Part shown: positions 6,841-12,444 of the stretch, piece by piece
Position numbering within the stretch: the first letter of the stretch is position 1
Layout: each line of letters starts with the position of its first letter
Program-made: the position numbers and the translations under genes
Notes under the pieces: model-generated
What the model was told of the DNA's origin: nothing
Seen by the model: the letters and a program-made list of their open reading frames with translations, nothing else
Databases searched by the model: none
DNA from: CAZRNB01 sp964601355
GTDB lineage: Bacteria; Planctomycetota; Phycisphaerae; Sedimentisphaerales; Anaerobacaceae
Length of the DNA: 12,496 bases
Assembly (NCBI GenBank): GCA_964601355.1
Contig: CAZRNB010000091.1
Location: 1-12,496, forward strand
Direction: 5' to 3'

Positions 6841-7597
6841 TCATGAATCGTCTTGCGTCGTGCGTCGTGCGTCGTGCGAAACGCAAACTGAAATACGCAA
6901 TACGCAATCTATCAGTGTTTTTTTCCCCTGTTATAATGAGCAGGAAAATATTATCAGTACCGTCGAACATGCGCTTGCAGTTCTGGGAAAGCTCAATATC
7001 GATTTTGAGATAATTATTGTTGATGATGGCAGTGCCGACTCTACAGGTCAGGCTGCCGATAAGATTGCCAATCGAAACAATAGAGTCAAGGTAGTGCACC
7101 ATCCCGTTAATCTCGGTTACGGGGCCGCTGTTCAATCCGGCTTTAGGACGGCTGCGAAAGAGCTGGTCTTTTATACCGATGGTGACGGTCAGTTCGATAT
7201 AAATGAGCTGTTGCCGTTGCTGCCTTTAATAAAACAATGTGACATTGTAAGCTGCTACCGGCTTAACCGTCAGGATAACCTCATACGCAAAATCAACGGC
7301 TGGTGCTGGACAAAACTGGTTTGTTTGTTGTTCGGCATGAAAATCCGTGACATCGATTGTGCTTTCAAACTATACAGAAGAAGGATATTTGATGATATTA
7401 AAATGTCAAGCACGGGAGCTCTAATAAATGCTGAAATACTGGCTAAAGCAATACGGCGAGGTTATTGCGTAGTCCAAACGGGAGTGCATCACTACCCGCG
7501 AACGACCGGCAGGCAGACAGGCGCAAAGCCGAAAGTAATTTTTCGCGCTTTTAAGGAGCTTTTTAAGCTTTATAAACAAATTAAATTGGATACTTGA
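6809..7597 (+). CDS. Family 2 glycosyltransferase, polyprenyl-phosphate sugar synthase type
   Basis: The 262-residue GT-A-fold enzyme probably transfers a sugar from a nucleotide donor to a polyprenyl phosphate at the inner face of the membrane, like dolichyl-phosphate mannose or glucose synthases. Visible motifs are FPCYNE at 39-44, VDDGS at 71-75, NLGYGAAVQSGF at 101-112, the metal-binding TDGDGQFD at 123-130 and DIDCAFKLYRR at 181-191. HYPRTTGRQTG near 228-238 matches the conserved end of the domain. There are no C-terminal membrane helices, so it is the short soluble form. The start at 6809 overlaps the upstream gene by 32 bp; in-frame ATGs at 6743 and 6803 are possible but less likely. 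Residues about 14-34 are encoded by a heptamer array. The pairing with the membrane protein suggests that one supplies the lipid-linked sugar the other uses. Confidence 0.85.
   Translation: MSETNRIKDGDHESSCVVRRASCETQTEIRNTQSISVFFPCYNEQENIISTVEHALAVLGKLNIDFEIIIVDDGSADSTGQAADKIANRNNRVKVVHHPVNLGYGAAVQSGFRTAAKELVFYTDGDGQFDINELLPLLPLIKQCDIVSCYRLNRQDNLIRKINGWCWTKLVCLLFGMKIRDIDCAFKLYRRRIFDDIKMSSTGALINAEILAKAIRRGYCVVQTGVHHYPRTTGRQTGAKPKVIFRAFKELFKLYKQIKLDT
6849..6908. repeat. Translated heptamer array, CGTCGTG then AATACGC units
   Basis: One CGTCTTG and three exact CGTCGTG units run in register from 6849 to 6876, then CGAAACG. Two exact AATACGC units follow at 6892-6905. The first unit overlies only the third-frame end of the upstream gene, which stops at 6838-6840; the array itself encodes the Cys/Val/Arg-rich N-terminal tail of the family 2 glycosyltransferase, directly before the first beta strand of its catalytic domain. 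Confidence 0.85.
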
Positions 7598-7610
7598 TGC
7601 TGGATAATGA

Positions 7611-7716
7611 AATAAAGTGTCTAAAGTGTCTAAAGTGAGCTAAAGTGCCTAAAATGAGTTAAAGTTTAAGTTCATAACTTTAGGCACTTTAGTCACTACA
7701 AATTTTAGGCACTTTA
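7611..7716. repeat. AAAGTG tandem array with inverted copies
   Basis: Units of 9-10 bp (AAAGTGTCT twice, AAAGTGAGCT, AAAGTGCCT, AAAATGAGTT) occupy 7614-7660. Inverted copies follow at about 7676-7691 and 7702-7716. TAAAGTGCCTAAAAT at 7641-7655 is the perfect reverse complement of 7702-7716, so a transcript could fold into a 15-bp stem. It fills the 145-bp gap between the glycosyltransferase and the fusion gene and has no T-run typical of a terminator. Two further heptamers (GCATCGA, GCATCGG, 7726-7739) lead into the next start codon. Confidence 0.8.
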
Positions 7717-7742
7717 AGCGGTTCGGCATCGAGCATCGGGAT

Positions 7743-9692
7743 ATGAATGAGACAAAAGTAAATTTATTTATCTACGGCTCACTGCGTGACCCGTGGATAT
7801 TGAAGTCGGTCAGCGGGCTTGGCTTTACGCTCAACGTGGTACAAGCCGATAATGAAACGCTTGCGGCGGAACCCGCCTTTTTGCCCGGCTATCGAAAAGT
7901 CACGCCGGATAATGTTTATTTCTATGCTGTCGCAAATCCAACATCAAGAATTGAAGGGATTGTAATTTTTGATGTCCCTGCTTCGGCTCTTGCAGAAATC
8001 GATCGTTATGAAGGAAGGCGTTATTACAGGGAAACCGTCCGCGTTAATACTGCCAGGGGTGCCGTTGAGGCACAGGCCTACCTGGCATCGCACGAATCAA
8101 TGAAAAAGCACTTCGGCGACAGATTCCACGTTAATTTAATGCACGAGCTTTGGCTGCGAAAACGCATTGAGAAATTTTTGGAGAAGCACACCCGCCCGGG
8201 CGAACAAACAGCCGACGCGGAATTGGAGCGGCGGGCGGATAGAGAGCTGCTGGCGACCACGGAAAGAGATTTAGTCATAAGCCATTATCGCAAAGTGCCC
8301 GTTAGCGATTATTATCTTGAGCACGAGCTTGACCGGCCCCGGTCGAGTATAAAGCATTTGTATAGAGACAGCCAGGCTCAGCCATTTATTGAAAAATATT
8401 TGGCTATGGTGGTCAAACAGGTCTTGCTCAACCAGTTAGATGAAAAAATCCAAACCCAGTTTAGGTTTGAAATTGAGCACATGCTCACTTCGGAAAGGTA
8501 CTTCAGACGCTCCAAGAGCCTGCTCGTGGCGCTGCGAATGATAAATGATAATAGCTCCAATGTTAATCTGCTTATTGAAGAATGTCTTAGAATAAAACCA
8601 TTTTTTGAAAATATTGAAACTCCGGCTGGAGGCCGGTATGACCTTATTGACTACGTAAAATATGCTGTGCGAGCGGCTGACAGTATATTCGATAGCCGTG
8701 TAGCCAAATCGCTTTTGGAATGGGTCAGGTCTAATCTTCAGCCGGGGTTAGTTCCCCTCGGAGCGGAGCTGGAATTGAGCAATCTCGGCATGGCTGCCGT
8801 TGAGCCGCAAAGGAACATTCAAAAGGCGTCTGATCCTGTATATGACAATTTCAGATATTTTTACGATTTCAGCCTCGATGTACTATGCTGGAAGCTTGGC
8901 GGATATATCGATGACCATACAGACGCAACCGATCGCAGGAGGCGGCTTGGCTTTTTGGAATTAGCGCCCGGCAGGCTGAACGTCGCATCGGAGCTTTCCC
9001 GGCCAGCGACAGCAGACGCGTGGCTGCTTAATAGATTGATAAATGAAATTGTTGATTTCTATGACGTTCGGCCGCACAGCATGCATCTTTCTTTTCAGCT
9101 TCGCAGAAAACAGATAGGCAGGCAAAAAGTTTTACCATTGGGTTTTGTCAAGTGTCTCCTTGCGCTCGGCGGCGGCTTTAGCCAAAAAGACGACGGCAAA
9201 TTCTGGATATCAAGAATGGGCTATGGCGAAATAAGACAAGAGCAGGATAGCGGGGGACTCGTTTTTGCCAGGACCAGCAAGCGAGGCTGGTACCTCGGTG
9301 AAGACGAAATTGCGGACAAAATTCCCGTTCAGGCGACTGCTTATGTGCAGCAGTATAAATTTGTTCGCCTGGAAAAAAGGGCCAGCTATGAGCCGCTGAT
9401 TCTGTGCCTTAAGGGCCTTCAATTGGAGTATAATCCGGCCGATTACTTAACTGCCGAGCAGCTAAAGGCGGACAAGAAACTTTCGCATGACTATGAGGAA
9501 TTAAAACAATGGGCTGATGAGCCGACCGAAATCAGCCCTATGACAATTTCCACGTTTATCCATACCGTTCAGCAGGGTTTAATGAATGAGGCACATCGTC
9601 GGCCTGCTCACAACCTGCATTATATAGATTGGGCCCTAAGCGCCATTGATATACAACTGCGAATGTTCAACAAAAAAGTGCACAAGGAATAG
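7743..9692 (+). CDS. AIG2/gamma-glutamylcyclotransferase-like domain fused to an amidoligase-like region
   Basis: 649 residues in two parts. Residues about 6-115 form an AIG2-like cyclotransferase domain: the substrate-binding turn YGSLRDP at 11-17, EIDRYEGRRYYR at 85-96 with Glu90 as probable catalytic base, and a closing strand near 108-114. Such domains open gamma-glutamyl amines to release 5-oxoproline. A helical linker covers about 120-330. The rest resembles glutamine-synthetase-fold amidoligases: LGAELELSN at 339-347 looks like the metal-binding GxExE strand, FLELAPG at 404-410 like the second acidic strand and HLSFQL at 448-453 like the histidine strand. This assignment is by eye and tentative. 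No signal peptide or membrane helix is seen, so it is cytoplasmic. Its start follows a 145-bp repeat-filled gap with no strong ribosome binding site. One molecule may both form and open gamma-glutamyl-type amide bonds. Confidence 0.65.
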   Translation: MNETKVNLFIYGSLRDPWILKSVSGLGFTLNVVQADNETLAAEPAFLPGYRKVTPDNVYFYAVANPTSRIEGIVIFDVPASALAEIDRYEGRRYYRETVRVNTARGAVEAQAYLASHESMKKHFGDRFHVNLMHELWLRKRIEKFLEKHTRPGEQTADAELERRADRELLATTERDLVISHYRKVPVSDYYLEHELDRPRSSIKHLYRDSQAQPFIEKYLAMVVKQVLLNQLDEKIQTQFRFEIEHMLTSERYFRRSKSLLVALRMINDNSSNVNLLIEECLRIKPFFENIETPAGGRYDLIDYVKYAVRAADSIFDSRVAKSLLEWVRSNLQPGLVPLGAELELSNLGMAAVEPQRNIQKASDPVYDNFRYFYDFSLDVLCWKLGGYIDDHTDATDRRRRLGFLELAPGRLNVASELSRPATADAWLLNRLINEIVDFYDVRPHSMHLSFQLRRKQIGRQKVLPLGFVKCLLALGGGFSQKDDGKFWISRMGYGEIRQEQDSGGLVFARTSKRGWYLGEDEIADKIPVQATAYVQQYKFVRLEKRASYEPLILCLKGLQLEYNPADYLTAEQLKADKKLSHDYEELKQWADEPTEISPMTISTFIHTVQQGLMNEAHRRPAHNLHYIDWALSAIDIQLRMFNKKVHKE

Positions 9693-9714
9693 GTGCATAT
9701 GTGCATAGGTGCTT
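9691..9714. repeat. Octamer array AGGTGCAT
   Basis: Three 8-bp units in register (AGGTGCAT, ATGTGCAT, AGGTGCTT) begin within the stop codon of the fusion gene, so the array abuts the coding end without a gap. Confidence 0.7.
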
Positions 9715-9747
9715 AATAGGCTATAAAAAAATAAAATGCTCTACGAC

Positions 9748-9819
9748 TGTCATTCCCGCGAAGGCGGGAATCCAGTGTTTCATGGTTTTTCATAGACCCT
9801 CGCCTACGCGGGGGTGACA
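9748..9819. repeat. GTCATTCCCGCG palindromic dispersed repeat
   Basis: The left arm TGTCATTCCCGCGAAGGCGG starts at 9748; the right arm ends GGGGGTGACA at 9819 and is a diverged inverted copy. A short internal hairpin (CCCGC-GAA-GGCGGG) is visible. This is a widespread kind of intergenic bacterial palindrome, distinct from the other two families here. Confidence 0.8.
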
Positions 9820-9875
9820 AACAACAAACCATACTACTCATTCTATTTAAGGCTCTAAATATAAGTATTATATAC

Positions 9876-9906
9876 TTATGCTCTTGTGCTCTTATGCTCG
9901 TTCTCG
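9876..9906. repeat. Octamer array TTATGCTC
   Basis: Units TTATGCTC, TTGTGCTC, TTATGCTC run in strict 8-bp register from 9876 to 9899, with a degenerate GTTCTCG following. A short palindrome (AAGTATTATATACTT, 9863-9877) overlaps the beginning. Confidence 0.75.
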
Positions 9907-9930
9907 ATATATTTTTTCGGCATTCAAGTT

Positions 9931-10044
9931 GATCTGTAGAAAACAATGGATCTTGTCATTTCGAGCGAACCGAAGGTGAGTCGAGAAATCTTCTTTGAAG
10001 GCAGACCTCTCCGCTCGTCCTTGCGGCCTCGGTCGAGGTGACAA
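9931..10044 (+). repeat. GTCATTTCGAGCG palindromic element, second full-length class copy
   Basis: It starts with the family outer arm CTGTAGAAAACAAT (9934-9947), then GTCATTTCGAGCGAACCGAA from 9954 and AGAAATCT at about 9984. An inverted, diverged end TCGGTCGAGGTGACAA closes it at 10044. The right outer arm (inverted TGTAGAAAA) is missing, unlike in the 2831 copy, and the orientation is opposite. Confidence 0.75.
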
Positions 10045-10082
10045 AAGAAGGCTCGCTGTTAACGATTGTGATAACTCGCCGT

Positions 10083-10099
10083 GCTGCGCTCGGCGCAGC
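10083..10099. repeat. Small perfect hairpin
   Basis: GCTGCGC and GCGCAGC form a 7-bp GC-rich stem around a three-base TCG loop. No T-run follows on either strand, and no gene ends within 380 bp, so a terminator role is unlikely. Confidence 0.5.
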
Positions 10100-10160
10100 A
10101 GGTAGGCAATAGAATAACCTGTCTTTACCTATAAATGTGACATGCACCCAACTTCTACCG

Positions 10161-10184
10161 GCACCACGGGTATGCCGGCTAAAC
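10161..10184. repeat. 24-bp direct repeat, first copy (TGCCGGCTAAAC)
   Basis: It matches 10434-10457 at 20 of 24 positions and ends in TGCCGGCTAAAC. With the preceding CCGGCA it can form a small stem (CCGGCA/TGCCGG). Confidence 0.7.
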
Positions 10185-10192
10185 GTCGTCTC

Positions 10193-10234
10193 TCGTTATT
10201 CGTGATTCGGGATTCAGCATTCTGATTTCGGTGA
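10193..10234. repeat. Degenerate heptamer array, consensus TCGKGAT
   Basis: Six units in register from 10193 (TCGTTAT, TCGTGAT, then TCGGGAT and further variants). The leading TC is kept in all units while the middle three bases vary. Confidence 0.75.
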
Positions 10235-10272
10235 ACAGATTTCGGAGAAAAATTTACCTGATGCCTTTTTAT

Positions 10273-10309
10273 CCTGATACCCATTACCTGATACCACGAT
10301 ACTCCGATA
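10273..10309. repeat. Degenerate 7-8 bp array, consensus CCTGATA
   Basis: CCTGATA at 10273 and 10287 brackets CCCATTA. Two 8-bp units (CCACGATA, CTCCGATA) follow, so the period slips from 7 to 8 within one array. Confidence 0.65.
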
Positions 10310-10350
10310 TCCCTTCCGCTAATCCCTCGTTACATCACCCAACGTCAATC

Positions 10351-10421
10351 GTTGTTCTTTGTTCGGTGTTCAGAGTTCGTAATTCGTTATTCGATGGTTT
10401 GTCCCTCGTCCATCTGGCATC
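10351..10421. repeat. Two adjoining heptamer arrays, NNNNTTC then GTCCMTC
   Basis: Six units from 10351 to 10392 all end in TTC (GTTGTTC, TTTGTTC, then four more). After an 8-bp break a second array starts at 10401 with GTCCCTC and GTCCATC, then TGGCATC. The break shifts the register by one base. Confidence 0.75.
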
Positions 10422-10433
10422 CGACATATACCT

Positions 10434-10457
10434 GCACCGCAGGAGTGCCGGCTAAAC
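10434..10457. repeat. 24-bp direct repeat, second copy (TGCCGGCTAAAC)
   Basis: It is the partner of 10161-10184, in the same orientation 273 bp downstream. Its last bases flow straight into the heptamer array before the radical SAM gene. Confidence 0.7.
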
Positions 10458-10499
10458 TAAACGCTGTACGCTAAACGCTATACGCTGTAAACTATACTT
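10458..10499. repeat. Heptamer array ending at a start codon, consensus TAWACGC
   Basis: Six units in strict register: TAAACGC occurs twice, with TGTACGC and TATACGC between and after, then TGTAAAC and TATACTT. The last unit ends one base before the ATG of the radical SAM gene, leaving no room for a Shine-Dalgarno outside the repeat, and none is visible within it. Confidence 0.85.
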
Positions 10500-11588
10500 A
10501 TGATTGCGCTGTCTGAGAATATCTACAACAGGCAAGCTGCACGGCATGAGCCGAAGTTTAAGCTCTGGCGTTCGGCAGGTTTGCTCTTGACTTATAAATG
10601 CAACGCGGCATGTGAATTTTGTTATTACAACTGCTCGCCGCAAAAGAATGGCCTTATGTCTGTTGATATGGCTATTGGCGCGTGGCAGTCACTAAAAATC
10701 CTTGCTGGCGAAAATGCAAAAGTTCATCTGACCGGTGGAGAGCCATTCCTATATTGGGACCATCTGCGGCAAATCTTAGAACAAGGGAAAAAACAAAACC
10801 TCGGCAAGGTAGATTTAATCGAGACGAATGGCTTTTGGGCTACCGACGAAAAAATTATAAGGCAGCGAATAAAAACTCTCGATGAGCTTGGAATTGGTCG
10901 GCTTAAAATTAGCACTGACCCATTTCATCAGGAATATGTTGATATAGAGCCGGTCCGGCAATTAGCGCTTATGGCAAGTGACATCCTCGGACCAAAGAGA
11001 GTGTTAGTCCGCTGGCGGAAATATCTGGAAAAACCTGTCGAGATGAAAATCTTATCGCAAAACGAACGCCAGCAGAAGTATGTTGAGTCGATAAAAGACT
11101 ACCCATGTCGCTTCACTGGCCGAGCAGCAGGCAAATTGGCTGAAATGGTAGGGTGTGCACTGCTCACCAAAACGATAATTGGTGGGGCAAGCCCCACCCT
11201 ACAATGGATGGCGATGAATTGTAAAAATAATTTTTTGTCTGCAAAAGGCGTCCATATCGATCCGTTCGGCAACGTCTTTAGTGGCACATGCAGCGGCATA
11301 ATTATTGGCAATGTTAATCAAACGGCGCTTACAGATATCTGGAAGCAATTCCATCCGAATCAAAATGAATTTATCAATACGCTTTTTAATCATGGACCTT
11401 TCGGCTTGCTGGATAAGGCTGAAAAATTAGGTTATAAAAAAGCAAAAACATACGCGAGCAAACCCGCCACACGCTGGGCGGGCAAGTGTCATCTTTGCAC
11501 CAGTATTCGGCAGAGTTTATTTGAAAATGGTATAGAAAAATCGACAATCGGTCCTGCGGAATGTTACCGTGAAGATATTGATCCGTAA
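10500..11588 (+). CDS. Radical SAM protein with extra C-terminal cysteines
   Basis: This 362-residue enzyme has a radical SAM core. Cys34, Cys38 and Cys41 (CNAACEFC) bind the catalytic 4Fe-4S cluster and GGEP at 79-82 helps hold SAM. Later cysteines (Cys203, 241, 264, 330, 333, 355) and the segment GVHIDPFGNVFSGTCSGIIIGN resemble auxiliary-cluster or SPASM-like tails, so a second cluster is likely. The substrate is unknown; no small peptide gene that would mark a peptide-modifying enzyme is seen nearby. Residues about 217-235 are encoded by a palindromic element inserted in frame between the core and the HIDP segment. The ATG at 10500 directly follows a heptamer array with no ribosome binding site, so translation may start without a leader. 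The gene stands alone and converges on hisA. Confidence 0.85.
   Translation: MIALSENIYNRQAARHEPKFKLWRSAGLLLTYKCNAACEFCYYNCSPQKNGLMSVDMAIGAWQSLKILAGENAKVHLTGGEPFLYWDHLRQILEQGKKQNLGKVDLIETNGFWATDEKIIRQRIKTLDELGIGRLKISTDPFHQEYVDIEPVRQLALMASDILGPKRVLVRWRKYLEKPVEMKILSQNERQQKYVESIKDYPCRFTGRAAGKLAEMVGCALLTKTIIGGASPTLQWMAMNCKNNFLSAKGVHIDPFGNVFSGTCSGIIIGNVNQTALTDIWKQFHPNQNEFINTLFNHGPFGLLDKAEKLGYKKAKTYASKPATRWAGKCHLCTSIRQSLFENGIEKSTIGPAECYREDIDP
11148..11202. repeat. Palindromic element inside the radical SAM gene
   Basis: Outer arms GTAGGGTG (11148-11155) and CACCCTAC (11195-11202) are perfect inverted repeats. Within, GGTGGGGC-AA-GCCCCACC (11181-11198) is a perfect 8-bp hairpin with a two-base loop. 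The 55 bp plus flanks keep the reading frame open and encode about 19 residues. It resembles the GTAGGGTGGGC-type dispersed repeats of intergenic DNA. Confidence 0.8.
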
Positions 11589-11604
11589 CAGTTCAAGTGA
11601 TGGG

Positions 11605-11681
11605 TGTCATTGCGAGCAAAGCGAAGCAATCTAAAGCCTAACGGATGAGATTGCCACGGCCCTTCGGGCCTCGCAATGACA
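11605..11681. repeat. GTCATTGCGAG palindrome between convergent genes
   Basis: Perfect 12-bp arms TGTCATTGCGAG (11605-11616) and CTCGCAATGACA (11670-11681) enclose a second pair, GCAATCT (11626-11632) and AGATTGC (11648-11654), and a small hairpin GGCCC-TTC-GGGCC (11659-11671). This is a common bacterial dispersed palindrome. Placed 17 bp after the radical SAM stop and 27 bp before the hisA stop, it could end transcription from both sides, though there is no T-run. Confidence 0.85.
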
Positions 11682-11707
11682 ACCATTCGAACCAAATGTA
11701 CAAAACA

Positions 11708-12421
11708 TTATTTTGCTGCCTTCATTGCGTCGGAAAGTTTCAGTGTGCCTTCGTAAAGGCTTCTGCCGATTATTGCGGCGGCGGCGCAGAGTTTGGCCAG
11801 TTTTTTGATGTCATCTATTGTGCTGATGCCACCGGAGGCGATGACAGGGACATTGACCGCTTCAATAAGTGCCTGTGTTCTTTCAAAGTTTGGCCCTGCC
11901 ATCATGCCGTCTTTGGTGATGTCGGTGTAAATTACCGCTGCTATCGGCAATTTTGCCGCCCCGGCTGCAAAGTCTAACAAAGATTGCGGGATATCCTGCG
12001 TCCAGCCGTGCGTAGCGACCTTTGAGTCTCGTGCATCAAGGCCGAGCACAATTTTACCGGCAAATTTCTCAGCCATTTGGCTGAACCATGCAAAGTCACT
12101 TACGGCTTTGGTGCCGATTATCACTCTTTCGACGCCGACATCGAGCAATTGTTTTATGGAGGTCTCGTCACGGATTCCGCCGCCAACCTCGATTTTAAGT
12201 TTCCCAGGAGCAGCAATTGCTGAAATTGTATCTGTATTGACCGGCTTTCCAATCTTGGCACCATCCAAGTCAACGATATGCAGCCAATTTGCACCGGCTG
12301 AGCTAAATTCTTCCGCCTGCTTAACAGGGTCGTCCTCGTATGTTATCTGGCGATTATACTGACCCTGAATGAGTCTGACGCATTTACCCTTTATCAAATC
12401 GATTGCCGGTATAATATACAT
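11708..12421 (-). CDS. hisA: Phosphoribosylformimino-AICAR-P isomerase, histidine biosynthesis
   Basis: 237 residues, a complete (beta/alpha)8 barrel of usual length. It catalyses the Amadori rearrangement of ProFAR to PRFAR in the cytoplasm. The catalytic aspartates are both present: Asp8 in PAIDLI and Asp129 in LGLDARD. Phosphate-binding loops appear at GGGIR 80-84, IIGTKA 101-106, ASGGIS 195-200 and IIGR 217-220; TDITKDGM at 166-173 matches the family. No PriA-specific trait for the TrpF reaction could be judged. Other his genes are not in the window. The start ATG at 12419-12421 has no strong Shine-Dalgarno. A palindromic element begins 24 bp upstream (12445), close enough to overlap the promoter. 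Confidence 0.96.
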   Translation of the reverse strand: MYIIPAIDLIKGKCVRLIQGQYNRQITYEDDPVKQAEEFSSAGANWLHIVDLDGAKIGKPVNTDTISAIAAPGKLKIEVGGGIRDETSIKQLLDVGVERVIIGTKAVSDFAWFSQMAEKFAGKIVLGLDARDSKVATHGWTQDIPQSLLDFAAGAAKLPIAAVIYTDITKDGMMAGPNFERTQALIEAVNVPVIASGGISTIDDIKKLAKLCAAAAIIGRSLYEGTLKLSDAMKAAK

Positions 12422-12444
12422 TGCAAAAAATCAAAAATCAGAAC

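Larger units (their letters stand above)
9693..10499. other. 807-bp gene-free stretch built almost wholly of repeats
   Basis: No credible coding frame, tRNA or terminator is seen. In order it holds an octamer array, a GTCATTCCCGCG palindrome (9748-9819), a second octamer array, a GTCATTTCGAGCG palindrome (9931-10044), a small hairpin (10083-10099), a direct-repeat copy (10161-10184), four heptamer tracts (10193-10421), the second direct-repeat copy (10434-10457) and a last heptamer array that reaches the next start codon. Open frames here come from repeat sequence. Confidence 0.75.

Noticed and set aside
7641..7716. Intrinsic terminator after the family 2 glycosyltransferase
   Set aside because: The stem is 15 bp and perfect, but the 46-bp loop and the absence of a T-run do not fit an intrinsic terminator.
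9713..10147. Minus-strand frames of 77 and 63 codons
   Set aside because: They read through the palindromes at 9748 and 9931; the translations contain only repeat-derived peptides.
10231..10455. A 74-codon plus-strand frame upstream of the radical SAM gene
   Set aside because: It spans several heptamer tracts and a dispersed repeat; the translation has no domain. A precursor peptide for the radical SAM enzyme was considered, but nothing supports one.
10193..10499. A CRISPR array
   Set aside because: Units are 7-8 bp with no spacers of constant length, and no cas gene is present.
11645..12362. Plus-strand frames of 110 and 84 codons
   Set aside because: They are antisense shadows of hisA, which is complete and has its catalytic residues.
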